From the NCBI RefSeq assembly GCF_023715505.1, contig NZ_JAMBOH010000029.1:1-64000 (forward strand): DNA of 64,000 bases, in the 5' to 3' direction. Source of the stretch: Neobacillus cucumis. Its GTDB lineage: Bacteria; Bacillota; Bacilli; Bacillales_B; DSM-18226. This document shows positions 46,160-55,980 of this stretch, one piece after another (the stretch's first letter is position 1; every line of letters starts with the position of its first letter). Made by a program: the position numbers and the translations under genes. The notes under the pieces were generated by a model. That model was not told the origin of the DNA. It saw nothing but the letters and a program-made list of their open reading frames with translations, and did no database searches.

Positions 46160-47302
46160 TTATTTCTTTAACATATCATAATATCTAATTACTTCTTGGG
46201 TGATTTCACTGGTTTCATCCAACCCGCTTACTTCTTTTAAAACAGCAGAAAGTCCATTTTCCTTAATCATTGCTTGCAGTTTAGCAGCTTCTGGATCTTC
46301 TTGATGATCAAAAAGTAAAGCAGCAGCAATTGCCTTTGCAAGATTGGTGTATGAAAGGCCAGCCTTTTGGGCTTCGACAGCAGGTCGTACAAGACGGTCA
46401 TTAGGACCAAGTTTACGGATTGGTGAACGTCCTACTCTTGTTACGTCATCATTTAAATAAGCATTTTGAAAACGATGAATAATCTTGTCGATGTATTCGC
46501 TGTGTTCTTCAGGATTGAGGCCATATTGATAAATTAAATAAGCGCCTGTTTCACCAAGAGTGGCTTGAACTTGTTTTACAATTTCTTCATCTGCCAATGT
46601 CTGATCAATAGTAGACTTATTCTCCAGATATCCCAAATAGGCAATAACAGCATGGCCTGTGTTTACCGTAAATAACTTCCGTTCAATAAAAGGAGCAAGG
46701 TCTCGGACCAATGTCATCCCTTCAACTGGCGGGATAGTTTCACTTGTTTCTACTACCCATTCATAATAAGGTTCTACTAAAACATCGAGTGAGCCTTGAT
46801 TGTTTTGAAGAGGTACAATCCGGTCAACAGCGGAATTAAAAAAGTAAACTTTATCCGCTAACTTCTCCTTTGTTTCACTATCTAAATGTTCATAAATATA
46901 TCCTTTTAATAGGTCGGTTGCTGAAATTTGATTTTCGCAGGCTATTACATACAACCTCTCATCGTTATTTTTTACTCGCTCAGCCAAACCCTTTGCAATG
47001 AGCGGTGCAATATGAGGGAGAATATTTGGACCTATCGCCGTAGTTACGTAAACAGCTTGTTTGATTGCTTCAACTACTTCGCTTTCTTGTGTCATATTAT
47101 TTAATCCGGAAACATTCTTGATTGTCATGCTCTCTTGTTCAGGTGTGGCTAATTTTACTTGATATTGTTTTTCCTCATTTAACTGATTGATAATTTGGTC
47201 GGCAATATCAACAAATGTCACGTGATAGCCAGACTGTGAAAAAAGTGCTCCGATAAATCCTCTTCCAATGTTTCCTGCTCCAAAGTGAACTGCTAGTTTC
47301 AT
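46160..47302 (-). CDS. mtlD: Mannitol-1-phosphate 5-dehydrogenase
   Basis: MtlD oxidises mannitol 1-phosphate (made by the mannitol PTS) to fructose 6-phosphate with NAD. The nucleotide-binding AVHFGAGNIGRGFIGALF is at the N-terminus; the later conserved FTVNTGHAVIAYLGY is also present. 380 residues is usual. The ATG at 47300-47302 follows AAAGGA at nine bases. It starts six bases after the mtlR1 stop, in the same operon. Confidence 0.96.
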   Translation of the reverse strand: MKLAVHFGAGNIGRGFIGALFSQSGYHVTFVDIADQIINQLNEEKQYQVKLATPEQESMTIKNVSGLNNMTQESEVVEAIKQAVYVTTAIGPNILPHIAPLIAKGLAERVKNNDERLYVIACENQISATDLLKGYIYEHLDSETKEKLADKVYFFNSAVDRIVPLQNNQGSLDVLVEPYYEWVVETSETIPPVEGMTLVRDLAPFIERKLFTVNTGHAVIAYLGYLENKSTIDQTLADEEIVKQVQATLGETGAYLIYQYGLNPEEHSEYIDKIIHRFQNAYLNDDVTRVGRSPIRKLGPNDRLVRPAVEAQKAGLSYTNLAKAIAAALLFDHQEDPEAAKLQAMIKENGLSAVLKEVSGLDETSEITQEVIRYYDMLKK

Positions 47303-47307
47303 CCTAA

Positions 47308-49401
47308 TCATTCCTTTATTATTTTTGTTTGAAGGTAATGTAAAAAAATATTTTCTAATTTTCCGCGAATAACATCCTCATTCGAAGATGAAAAAATCAT
47401 AATGGCTTCACTGTCTTCAATTAAACTCGTGCTAATCAAGCTTACTATTTCCTGCTCTCTAACACTTAATTCCTCAGGGGCTAACAGCAATAGTAAATTT
47501 TTCATGTACATATCGCTGCCGTCCATACCTTTTACCAATATTGGTGCATGTAAATGGGAGATTTGAAAAATGACTTTATGAATATTCTTATCTCTGCAAT
47601 GAAAAAGGCCCATACCAGTCCCTGGTATTCCTAAACCTCCTATTCTTTCCCTCTCCCTTAACGAGGTTAGAACATCTATCGCAGAGTTTAAAAGCTCTTC
47701 CTTTTGGGCGTTGATGACCATTTCTGCCAACACTTTATCATGATTATTAACATGGTGCATTTTATATACTCTAAAATTATTTAAGACTGACTCTATACTT
47801 TCTTGGATGGCCTTAAGCTGGCTTAGAAGTTCTACTATTGTTCCACTAGATGCCACACCTGTTGAAGAAACTTCTGGACTAGGTATAGGAATATACTCTC
47901 TATTTTCCGTAAGTTTTTTTAAGTTATTTCTTAGATAGCTCTTAATCGCAAGTATGTTTTCCTCTGTTAAAAGAGGTGAAACCAAGAGATAGCCATTATT
48001 TAAAAATGGAAGTTTTACGGTGGAAATAATTAAATCGTAATTTTTTATATTTGTTTGATCTTGAACTTCCTTAATAGATTTAATATCTATATGATCAATT
48101 CCGATGATCTCTTTTTTAATCCTACTTGCTAACATTTTTGATGTGCCAATACCAGTTGGACAAACAACCAGTGCCTGTATCAATAATTTCTCCTCCCTCA
48201 TGACGAGGGCAGACCCAAAATGCAGGACAATAAAAGCTACCTCATCATCAGGGATTGAATCAATCTCCGTAAACAGCTGCTCAACACTATTTTTTACCGC
48301 CAAAAACAGGAACGGATACTTCTGTTTTATTTCCTCTTTTAAAGGATTAAACAATCCCATTTGCTGCTTAATCCGATAGAGTGATGGTTCCATATGAGCT
48401 AATAGGCCTTGGTACAGGGAAAAATCATTTGTCAAATCAATATGAAGCTGTGAAGAAACATCCTGTATCAGGCTCTTGACCATTTTACTTAAAACGACAC
48501 TATCATATGGAACGATATTCACAGCCTGAAGCTTTGAGCCTTTTAGGATAACAGCCAAATAAATTATATCTTGTTCCGTAAAGGCTACCGAAAAGACAGT
48601 TTCAAGTTCAGCACATATTTCATTGATCAGGTTATATTCATTCGTTAAGTTATGGATAGACCCTTCATCTTCTTCTAGAAAAAAAGAGGCATCTACCCGT
48701 TGTATGGTTATACCTATATGTACTATAAGCCCGATATAATCATTATCCGCAAGACGCTGCTGGGTACGATCAAAAATTGTATTTACTATCCGGTCTATAA
48801 CAACAATGTACTCCGGATGAAAATAATGTAAAATTAATTCTTTTGCGTATTTATGATTTTCTAACAAAAATAAACTCTCAATTAGCTCTTCGTTAAAAAA
48901 CAACAAGAAGTAGCTAGCTAGTGCTTTTCGTTTAGCTGACTCCGATCCTATCAGATCAACGCCAACTCCCCTTTTTCTTGTAATCGTCACATTAAAAGAA
49001 CTTAACCATTCGGTCAATTCTTCTAAATAAGTTGTTAAAGTTGCGTTACTAACCCCAAGTTCATTGGCTAAAGCTTGTATCTTAAAGGCTTCCTCTTGCA
49101 TCAGGGCTATCAGCAGCAGCAATTTCTTTTCTTCCGGGGGTTGATCAATTGGGACAATAGTCGTTACATTTTGAACCAAACGAAATATATTTTCGTTTTT
49201 CCCCTCAATCCTAAGCCCTGTTTCTATCTGCCGAAGTAAGTGAAGATTAAAGGATTGTAGAATTTTTTCTACCCCGATTAAATCTCGGTGCACCGTACGA
49301 ACACTTACATTCAAGTGGTTTGCAAGTGATGTTACTGTATGTTTACCCGATGTTTTAACAAGTAACTCGATAATTGCCTTTTCCCTTGTAGTAATATACA
49401 T
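47308..49401 (-). CDS. mtlR: MtlR-type PRD transcriptional activator (mtlR1)
   Basis: The 697-residue protein has the MtlR layout: N-terminal helix-turn-helix (VTSLANHLNVSVRTVHRDL), second HTH near 100, two PTS regulation domains with histidines (about 190-400), an EIIB-like domain (VVCPTGIGTSKMLASRI) and an EIIA-like domain (GIPGTGMGLFHCR). It should activate mtl transcription when mannitol is present. The ATG at 49399-49401 begins MYITTREKAI; the upstream extension is shadow. It is a second, intact copy next to broken mtlR2. Confidence 0.93.
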   Translation of the reverse strand: MYITTREKAIIELLVKTSGKHTVTSLANHLNVSVRTVHRDLIGVEKILQSFNLHLLRQIETGLRIEGKNENIFRLVQNVTTIVPIDQPPEEKKLLLLIALMQEEAFKIQALANELGVSNATLTTYLEELTEWLSSFNVTITRKRGVGVDLIGSESAKRKALASYFLLFFNEELIESLFLLENHKYAKELILHYFHPEYIVVIDRIVNTIFDRTQQRLADNDYIGLIVHIGITIQRVDASFFLEEDEGSIHNLTNEYNLINEICAELETVFSVAFTEQDIIYLAVILKGSKLQAVNIVPYDSVVLSKMVKSLIQDVSSQLHIDLTNDFSLYQGLLAHMEPSLYRIKQQMGLFNPLKEEIKQKYPFLFLAVKNSVEQLFTEIDSIPDDEVAFIVLHFGSALVMREEKLLIQALVVCPTGIGTSKMLASRIKKEIIGIDHIDIKSIKEVQDQTNIKNYDLIISTVKLPFLNNGYLLVSPLLTEENILAIKSYLRNNLKKLTENREYIPIPSPEVSSTGVASSGTIVELLSQLKAIQESIESVLNNFRVYKMHHVNNHDKVLAEMVINAQKEELLNSAIDVLTSLRERERIGGLGIPGTGMGLFHCRDKNIHKVIFQISHLHAPILVKGMDGSDMYMKNLLLLLAPEELSVREQEIVSLISTSLIEDSEAIMIFSSSNEDVIRGKLENIFLHYLQTKIIKE

Positions 49402-49469
49402 GCTACCAACTCGATTCTGTGAAGTAACATAAATGAGCCTGAAGGTAATTTTTAAAATAATAAAAAAGT

Positions 49470-49504
49470 GAATACAAAAAGCGGCTATGCCGATTTTTGT
49501 ATTC
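49470..49504 (-). terminator. Terminator between mtlA1 and mtlR1
   Basis: GAATACAAAAA with TTTTTGTATTC, plus an inner GCGGC/GCCG pair, forms a long stem followed on the minus strand by CTTTTTTATTATTTT. It should reduce mtlR1-mtlD expression relative to mtlA1. Confidence 0.65.
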
Positions 49505-49514
49505 ATTCGATATA

Positions 49515-51422
49515 TTATTTAGTATTTAGGATATCCATAATTTCTCTTGCTGATTTTGCCTCAACTAATTTTTCAATATTAGCCATATCTGAGCATGTAA
49601 CCGCAATACCTGATAGGATTTCAAGATGTGTACCATCTTTCCCTGCGATACCGAATATCAGACGAACCTTCTGGCCATCAAAATCCACGCCGCCTGGTAC
49701 TTGCAAGACGGTAAAGCCTGAATTTAAGACATCTTTTTTAGCTTCTTCTGTTCCATGTGGGATTGCTACATCGTTACCCATGTAAGTCGATGTCATTTCA
49801 TCTCTTGCGATCATGGCTTCAATATAGCTTTCTTTAACATATCCCGCATTAACCAACGCTCTTCCTGCAAAACGAATCGCCTCTTCCTTCGAGGAGAAGG
49901 ACTGATTTAAGAAAATATTTTCCTCAAGAAGTAGTGCGTCGTTCGCTTGGTTTTCTGCTTCCGGAACATTCGCTTCCGCGTCTTCAACGATTTCTTGAAG
50001 TTGAGCAGTTTCCGGATTTTTAAGTTGGTTAATTAATTTATCATACTCTGGACTCGATAGGAAATTATCAACCGAAATATGGTATGCATTTGGCAATTTA
50101 TTCTGTGCTCTAGGTGTCAACTCTTCTTGTGTGACAACAACTTGTGCATCCGCTGGCAAGTTACTAATGGCCGTATTTGTAACTGAAATATTCAAGCCTG
50201 CTTCTTTTACCTTTTTACGCAGTAAGGAAGCACCCATTGCACTTGAACCCATTCCTGCATCACAAGCAAAAACAATTTTGTTTACTTTTTCAGGCATGGT
50301 GCCGGTATTAGCTTCAAACACATTAGAAACCGAGCTCTTCTTCCCTTTCATTTCCTGCATTTTTCTTGCAGCTTCCTCGATATCTTCCTCTTGTTCTTTA
50401 CCTGTTTTTAAAATAAATGATGAAATAACAAAAGATACAATTCCTGCAACAAGTACTCCTGCAAGGTTGGCCATGTAGGTTCCTGCATGATGAGGAGTAA
50501 CTGCCATAATAGCTAAGATACTACCTGGTGATGCCGGCGCAAGTAATCCGCCGCCTAAAAGAACCAATGTAAATACGCCGCTCATCCCGCCTAGAATGAC
50601 TGCTAGGAACAACATTGGGCGCATTAAAATGTAGGGGAAGTAGATTTCATGAATTCCGCCAAAGAATTGAATAATAGCAGCACCTGGAGCCGTTCTTTTT
50701 GCCGTACCTTTTCCAAAGATACAGTAGGCAAGCAACACACCAATACCAGGTCCTGGGTTTGCTTCTAGAAGGAATAGTAATGACTTTCCTGCTGTTTTTG
50801 CTTGCTCTACACCGATTGGTGAAAGAACACCATGGTTGATCGCGTTATTTAAGAATAAGATCTTCGCAGGTTCAATGATAATACTTGTTAGTGGTAATAA
50901 CCCTGTACTAACTAACCAATCGACACCTGCAACAAGCCAGCCTGTAAACACATCTACTGCTGGTCCGATTGCCAAGAAAGATAGAATGGCCAGCAATCCA
51001 CCTAAAATACCTGCTGAAAAGTTATTAACCAGCATTTCAAAGCCAGCTTTAATTTTCCCTTCGACTGATTGGTCAAATTTCTTGATCACCCAGCCGCCGA
51101 ATGGTCCCATGATCATGGCACCTAAGAACATTGGAACATCTGGTGCCCCCACAATGACCCCCATGGTTGCAATGGCACCAACTACTCCTCCGCGTTGCTC
51201 ATGTACAAGCTTACCGCCTGTATATCCAATTAAGAGTGGCAGTAAGTAACTAACCATTGGGCCAACCATTTTGGCAAGGCTTTCATTCGGAAAGAAACCT
51301 GTTGGAATAAATAAGGCCGTAATTAGACCCCATGCTATAAAAGCGGATATATTCGGCATAACCATTGAGCTTAGGAAATTACCAAACTTTTGGACCGCTA
51401 CTTTTATATTTGATTGAGCCAT
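49515..51422 (-). CDS. mtlA: PTS mannitol transporter, fused IICBA (mtlA1)
   Basis: This 635-residue protein has an N-terminal IIC channel (about 1-340), IIB with the phosphorylated cysteine in FACDAGMGSSAMGA (about 390), and a C-terminal IIA domain with the histidine in IPHGTEEAK (about 570). It imports mannitol as mannitol 1-phosphate. The second mtlA (54205) lacks the IIA part, so the two transporters differ in architecture. The ATG follows GGGATGAGAGCAA. It has its own operator and promoter at 51458-51525. Confidence 0.95.
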   Translation of the reverse strand: MAQSNIKVAVQKFGNFLSSMVMPNISAFIAWGLITALFIPTGFFPNESLAKMVGPMVSYLLPLLIGYTGGKLVHEQRGGVVGAIATMGVIVGAPDVPMFLGAMIMGPFGGWVIKKFDQSVEGKIKAGFEMLVNNFSAGILGGLLAILSFLAIGPAVDVFTGWLVAGVDWLVSTGLLPLTSIIIEPAKILFLNNAINHGVLSPIGVEQAKTAGKSLLFLLEANPGPGIGVLLAYCIFGKGTAKRTAPGAAIIQFFGGIHEIYFPYILMRPMLFLAVILGGMSGVFTLVLLGGGLLAPASPGSILAIMAVTPHHAGTYMANLAGVLVAGIVSFVISSFILKTGKEQEEDIEEAARKMQEMKGKKSSVSNVFEANTGTMPEKVNKIVFACDAGMGSSAMGASLLRKKVKEAGLNISVTNTAISNLPADAQVVVTQEELTPRAQNKLPNAYHISVDNFLSSPEYDKLINQLKNPETAQLQEIVEDAEANVPEAENQANDALLLEENIFLNQSFSSKEEAIRFAGRALVNAGYVKESYIEAMIARDEMTSTYMGNDVAIPHGTEEAKKDVLNSGFTVLQVPGGVDFDGQKVRLIFGIAGKDGTHLEILSGIAVTCSDMANIEKLVEAKSAREIMDILNTK

Positions 51423-51457
51423 TTGCTCTCATCCCTTCATTGTTTAGTACATTATTT

Positions 51458-51525
51458 ATAGTAAAGTACTAGTCCTCTGTATACAATAAAGAGGAAAGTG
51501 ATGTTTGTCACAGTCAAAGCGACAA
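51458..51525 (-). promoter_or_regulatory. mtlA1 promoter and MtlR-like operator
   Basis: TTGTAT (51481-51486) and TACTAT (51458-51463) lie 17 bases apart on the minus strand. About 20 bases upstream is the dyad TTGTCA-N9-CGACAA (51505-51525), close to the B. subtilis MtlR site pattern TTGTCA-N9-TGCCAA. Confidence 0.6.
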
Positions 51526-51650
51526 ACATATTGTTTCTCAAAGAATATGAAATATTCACCTATTCTTCTTAGCAATAAATGAAGGGGTGAGCTCCAAGAT
51601 TGATGGTCAATCGATTCCTTTAGGGTTTACTTAAGTCAGTAGCTATGAAA

Positions 51651-52088
51651 TTAATTAACATCTTCAAAAATAGCAAGTATTTCATTAACAGATTGTGCGG
51701 AAACAAGTTTCTCGATGTTCTCTTCTTCGGAACAAACAATGGCAATATTAGATAGGATATCTAGATGTTCATTATCTTTTCCGGCAATACCAATAAGCAG
51801 TTTAACAATATTTCCTGCACCAAAGTCTACCCCTTGAGGTACTTGAACAAACGATATGCCTGATTCCTTTACAAAAGGCTTCGAGTCCTCTGTGCCATGT
51901 GGAATGGCTACAAAGTTCCCCATATAAGTAGAAGTTAATTGTTCCCTCTCGAGCATCTTTTCAATATAGTTAGGCTCCACATAGCCTTTTTTAACAAGAA
52001 TTTTACCCGTTAATCTAATTGCCTCCTCTTTTGAATGAACGGTTGTGTTTAATTGAATATTGTCTTTTGCTAAAATTGAATTTGCCAT
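51651..52088 (-). CDS. mtlF: PTS mannitol transporter subunit IIA
   Basis: The 145-residue protein is a stand-alone IIA of the mannitol/fructitol type with the phosphorylatable histidine in AIPHGTEDSK. It hands phosphate to the IIB of a partner IICB, here probably MtlA2, which has no IIA domain. It follows the broken mtlR2 by three bases, in the standard mtlA-mtlR-mtlF order. It closely resembles the IIA part of MtlA1. Confidence 0.95.
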   Translation of the reverse strand: MANSILAKDNIQLNTTVHSKEEAIRLTGKILVKKGYVEPNYIEKMLEREQLTSTYMGNFVAIPHGTEDSKPFVKESGISFVQVPQGVDFGAGNIVKLLIGIAGKDNEHLDILSNIAIVCSEEENIEKLVSAQSVNEILAIFEDVN

Positions 52089-52091
52089 TTC

Positions 52092-54147
52092 TTATACACT
52101 CCTTAATTCTGTTAATTTTTGATTAAAAAATTGCTCAAATCTGGCCGTTAGTAATCCTGTAATTTGTTCTTTACTATTAGATTGAAAAATTCTAATCGTT
52201 TCTTCGCTTTCGATTAACAATGAGCTTAGAAAGCTCAATACCTCTAAAGTCTTATTGGTTGTATGACTAGGTGATAAAAGCAGAATCAGAGATTTCATGT
52301 TCATTTCTACCCCATCCATACCAATAACCACGATTGGTGTATGAAGGATGTTGATGATAAAACAAGGCTGCAGGACATGCTGCGAACGGGCATGAAATAA
52401 CGCCATGGCTGTTTCAGGGATACCAACTCCCCCCAGACTCTCTCTTTCAAGGATGGACTGTATTACCTTTTCGGCATCATTTATCCTTTGTTGATCAGAC
52501 AGGTTTTTACAGGCAATCGTTAAGAGCCCTTCCACCGTGTGGCAGCCATTTACATCTATTACTTCAAATCCCTCTAGAACGGTTGCAATCGTGCTTGCAT
52601 ATTCCTTGATACTTTTCATTTCCTCTATAAAACTAATAGTATTTTTTGCAATCTGATTTGTTTGGAAAGTAACTGGATGTTGTTTTTCTGAACTAATAGC
52701 AAACTTGTATTCATTTAAAAAAGACCGGATTTTTACAATTTCATCCTTATTTAAAAATGGATTTACCACTATATAATCCGAATCATACTCCGGAATAGGG
52801 ATGGTTGATATCACAAGTTGATATTCTTCCTTATTCATTTTTTGAAATTCCATTACCGATACATTTTGGATTTGTTTTAGGTCTGGGAATTCTTTTTGTA
52901 ATCTTGTTGCCAGCATTTTAGATGTGCCAATGCCACTAGAACAAACCACAAGTGTTTTAAAGCTTCCGAGGTCCTTATTTCCCATTATAGCCGCCCCAAA
53001 ATGCATGACTAGATAGCCTGTTTCCTCATCCGGAACAAAAAACTCAGGGAACACCTCGTCTACAGCTTGTTTGACGATTGCAAATAAATCCTCATAATCC
53101 TTTTTTATTTTATCTAGCAAAGGGTTACTAATGCCCATCTTTTCCTTTATCCGATAGATTGCTGGCTTTAGATGTACAATAAGACCTTCACAAAGAGAAC
53201 GATTGGACGTTAAATCTATACCAACTAACTTCCCGACTATTTCTATAAGCCTTTTTGTTTTTATGGCGGTCTGTAAACTTGCATCCTCTATTACATGTTC
53301 ATTTTCATGCCTTAGTTTAGCTCCCTTTAAGTGTATGGTAATATAGGCTACTTCGGCATCCGGTATACTAATTTGAAATACCTGCTCCAATTGGGAGACT
53401 ATTTTTTGTGCATAAGTGTATTCCTTGGTTACCTTCTGGTCCACCAAATAGGCCAAATTTATTTTAATGCCTTCCCCTTTTTGGATTCTTTCTAAAGCCA
53501 GAGCTAAATGAACCACAAGACCAATATAAGCACTGTCTGCCATTGAGAAGGGCAGCTCTTGAACAATAGACTTAACTATGTTTTCAACAATAACTAATTT
53601 CCTTTTTTCAACCAGTCCCATTAGTCTTTCAGAAATAGTGTGGTTTTGCTGAGTCGATCTCATTTGAATATTATCTCGTGTTAAGGAAAGAAGCTCTTTC
53701 TACACCGTATCCTCTTCTTCGGATAAGATCTAATCCAAACGATTTTAACTTCTCGTCCAATTTTGTTAAGTCAGAGCTTACAGTTGCAATGGTTACGTTT
53801 AGGTCTGTGGCAAGTGCAAGAAGTTTTACAGGTTCATTTGTTTCTAAAAGCTCACATAGCATAATGGTTTGTCGTTCATCTGGTGTATATTCTGTATGTG
53901 ACAGATTAAACAAATAGAGTTCCAGATCCGCAATTCCTTTTTTCTCGCCGGTTAGTTGGACACCGACTCCTGATTTTTTTTGTAATGTCAGGTTATAATC
54001 GTTCAAAATATCTTCTATGTTTTTTAAATCTCGATGGATCGTTCTTCCACTAACACCAATTAAATCTGCAAGATCCTTTACGGTTGTTTCATCAGTGGTT
54101 TTTAATAGGATTTCAAGAATTTGCCGTTCTCTTGCCGAAATATACAT
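52092..54147 (-). pseudogene. Broken MtlR-type regulator (mtlR2), split by internal deletion and frameshift
   Basis: Two frames together make one MtlR. The N-terminal piece (53671-54147) holds the two helix-turn-helix parts and stops after RRRGYGVERASFLNTR. The C-terminal piece (52092-53663) begins in another frame; reading that frame upstream gives KELLSLTRDNIQMRSTQQ, which fits the missing PRD1 start. Comparison with mtlR1 and the family suggests about 20-30 codons are lost at the junction near 53705, with a frameshift. PRDs, EIIB-like (VVCSSGIGTSKML) and EIIA-like (GIPETAMALFHAR) parts remain. Sequencing error is possible. Confidence 0.83.
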
Positions 54148-54171
54148 TTCGCACCTTCCTCAAGGCAGGAA

Positions 54172-54197
54172 GGGCCTATCACATTATGTGTAGGCCC
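54172..54197 (-). terminator. Hairpin between mtlA2 and mtlR2
   Basis: GGGCCTA..CACA and TGTG..TAGGCCC form a stem just after the mtlA2 stop; the following T-run is weak, so it may attenuate. Confidence 0.5.
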
Positions 54198-54204
54198 CTA
54201 TGAC

Positions 54205-55656
54205 TTATTTTTTCAGGTTATTTACTAACTCATCATATTTAGGGCTGTTTAAAAAGTTTTCAACTGAGATATGCTTGGCATTTGGTAATTTAGCTTTTGC
54301 ACGGTCTGTTAAATCCTTATGTGTAACAACAACATCTGCATCTGATGGTAAATTACTAATCGCCGTGTTCGAAACGGTTACATCTAAACCTGCTTTATTT
54401 ACTTTATTTCTTAGAATAGAAGCACCCATTGCACTAGAACCCATTCCAGCATCACAAGCAAAGACAATTTTATTTACATTTTCAGGCTTGATATCATCTT
54501 GTGTTGTTAAGACAGAAGTCACTGAGCTTTTTTTACCTTTCATCGCTTCCATTTTAGCAGCTGCAGAAGATAAGTCCTCCTCAGCTGTTACTTTGCTTGT
54601 TCTTAGAATCAAGGCTGCTACCGCAAAGGACACGGCCGTTGCCACGATTACACCCGCTAATGTTGCAAAATATCCACCTCTTGGTGTCATTGCAAGCAGC
54701 GCAAAGATACTTCCTGGTGATGGAGCTGCAACAAGTCCTGCATGAAGAATGTTAAATGTGAATACTCCACTCACACCCCCTGCCATTGCTGCAAAAATTA
54801 ACATTGGCTTCATTAAGATGTATGGGAAGTAAATTTCATGGATACCACCTAAGAAGTGGATAATTACCGCACCTGGTGCCGTTTGTTTTGCAGTTCCTTT
54901 TCCAAATAACCAATAAGCAAGTAAGATACCAAGACCAGGACCAGGGTTTGTTTCTAGTAAGAATAGAATGGATTTTCCTGCTTTTGTTGCTTGTTCAATT
55001 CCTAGAGGACTTAGAATACCATGGTTGATCGCGTTATTTAAGAATAGTACTTTTGCTGGTTCAATAAATATGTTAGCAAGTGGAAGCATGTTATGATCCA
55101 CGATGAACTGAACTCCAGATGCTAAAAATTTGCTTAAGGCTTCAACAACGGGGCCCACACCTTTATAAGCTAAAAGCGTTAAAGCGCCTCCAAGAATACC
55201 TGCTGAAAAGTTATTAACTAACATTTCAAATCCTGACTTTACTTTTCCCTCAATCAGTTTGTCGAACTTCTTAATGACAAGCCCGCCAAGTGGTCCCATA
55301 ATCATGGCGCCCAGGAACATTGGGATATCGGTTCCGACAATCACACCCATTGTTGCTGTAGCTCCGACTACTCCACCGCGGATATCATATACCATCCGGC
55401 CACCGGTAAAACCTATTAATAATGGCAATAAGAATGTGATCATTGGGCCGACTAGTGTAGCGAGATCCTTGTTTGGAATCCATCCTGTTGGAATAAATAA
55501 TGCTGTAATTAGCCCCCATGCAATAAAGGCACCAATATTCGGCATGACCATTCCACTTAAGTAGCTTCCAAATTTTTGTATTTTAACTTTTACATCTGAT
55601 TTTTCTTTCGCTGTTTCATTTGGTACATTTATATCTTTCTTAAGTGCTTGACTCAT
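54205..55656 (-). CDS. mtlA: PTS mannitol transporter subunit IICB (mtlA2)
   Basis: The 483-residue protein contains the IIC channel and a IIB domain with the cysteine motif FACDAGMGSSAMGA, then ends without IIA. It is the canonical Bacillus mtlA partner of mtlF. The ATG at 55654-55656 follows GAAGGGGG at eight bases. Its sequence is clearly similar to MtlA1 (same IIC start FGSYLSGMVMPNIGAFIAWG), so one arose by duplication or transfer. Promoter elements lie at 55700-55768. Confidence 0.94.
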   Translation of the reverse strand: MSQALKKDINVPNETAKEKSDVKVKIQKFGSYLSGMVMPNIGAFIAWGLITALFIPTGWIPNKDLATLVGPMITFLLPLLIGFTGGRMVYDIRGGVVGATATMGVIVGTDIPMFLGAMIMGPLGGLVIKKFDKLIEGKVKSGFEMLVNNFSAGILGGALTLLAYKGVGPVVEALSKFLASGVQFIVDHNMLPLANIFIEPAKVLFLNNAINHGILSPLGIEQATKAGKSILFLLETNPGPGLGILLAYWLFGKGTAKQTAPGAVIIHFLGGIHEIYFPYILMKPMLIFAAMAGGVSGVFTFNILHAGLVAAPSPGSIFALLAMTPRGGYFATLAGVIVATAVSFAVAALILRTSKVTAEEDLSSAAAKMEAMKGKKSSVTSVLTTQDDIKPENVNKIVFACDAGMGSSAMGASILRNKVNKAGLDVTVSNTAISNLPSDADVVVTHKDLTDRAKAKLPNAKHISVENFLNSPKYDELVNNLKK

Positions 55657-55699
55657 CACTTTTTCCCCCTTCTTTATTTTGTTGCTCTATCTACTTTTA

Positions 55700-55768
55700 A
55701 TAATAAAGCGGTTTCATTAGGTAAACAATCGATACAAAATTTCATTTTGTCACACTGATTGTTGCCAA
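55700..55768 (-). promoter_or_regulatory. mtlA2 promoter, MtlR-like operator and possible cre
   Basis: Minus strand: TTGTTT (55723-55728), 17 bases, TATTAT (55700-55705). Upstream lies TTGTCA-N10-TGCCAA (55747-55768), close to the B. subtilis MtlR site. TGAAACCGCTTTAT (55703-55716) matches 12 of 14 cre positions and overlaps the -10 box. The dyad is 91 bases from the start codon, about the same as in mtlA1. Confidence 0.62.
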
Positions 55769-55809
55769 CATTTAGTTTTCATAAAGCTCTGTTATTTGGC
55801 TTTGATTTC

Positions 55810-55926
55810 CTCTCCAGGCGCTCGCTTTCCGCGGGCGTGCCGGGGAGCCTCCTCGGCGCATTAGCGCCTGTGGGGTCTCCCCTGCCCCGTACTCCCGCAG
55901 GAGTCGAGCGCCTTCCGCTCCAATCA
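55810..55926. repeat. GC-rich dispersed repeat with inverted ends
   Basis: This roughly 115-bp segment is far richer in G+C than its surroundings. It has AGGCGCTCG at one end (55816-55824) and CGAGCGCCT at the other (55905-55913), with internal stems CTCCTCGGCGC/GCGCCTG and GGGGAG/CTCCCC. I recall very similar segments scattered between genes of many Bacillus relatives (established only from memory). Frames on both strands across it are by-products. It lies between mtlA2 and the glmS terminator. Confidence 0.8.
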
Positions 55927-55980
55927 ACAGAGTCCAAAAAAAACAATAATCTAGTTTAACAGAGCCTTTCAAAAAAACAA

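Noticed and set aside
49402..49506. N-terminal extension of mtlR1
   Set aside because: It runs into the mtlA1 terminator; MtlR proteins begin at MYIxxRE.
52092..53663. Treating the C-terminal part of mtlR2 as an independent regulator
   Set aside because: It starts in the PRD region without a DNA-binding domain, and the missing HTH lies just upstream in another frame.
55759..55972. Short frames on both strands across the GC-rich repeat
   Set aside because: They are forced by the inverted, G+C-rich sequence and have no ribosome site.
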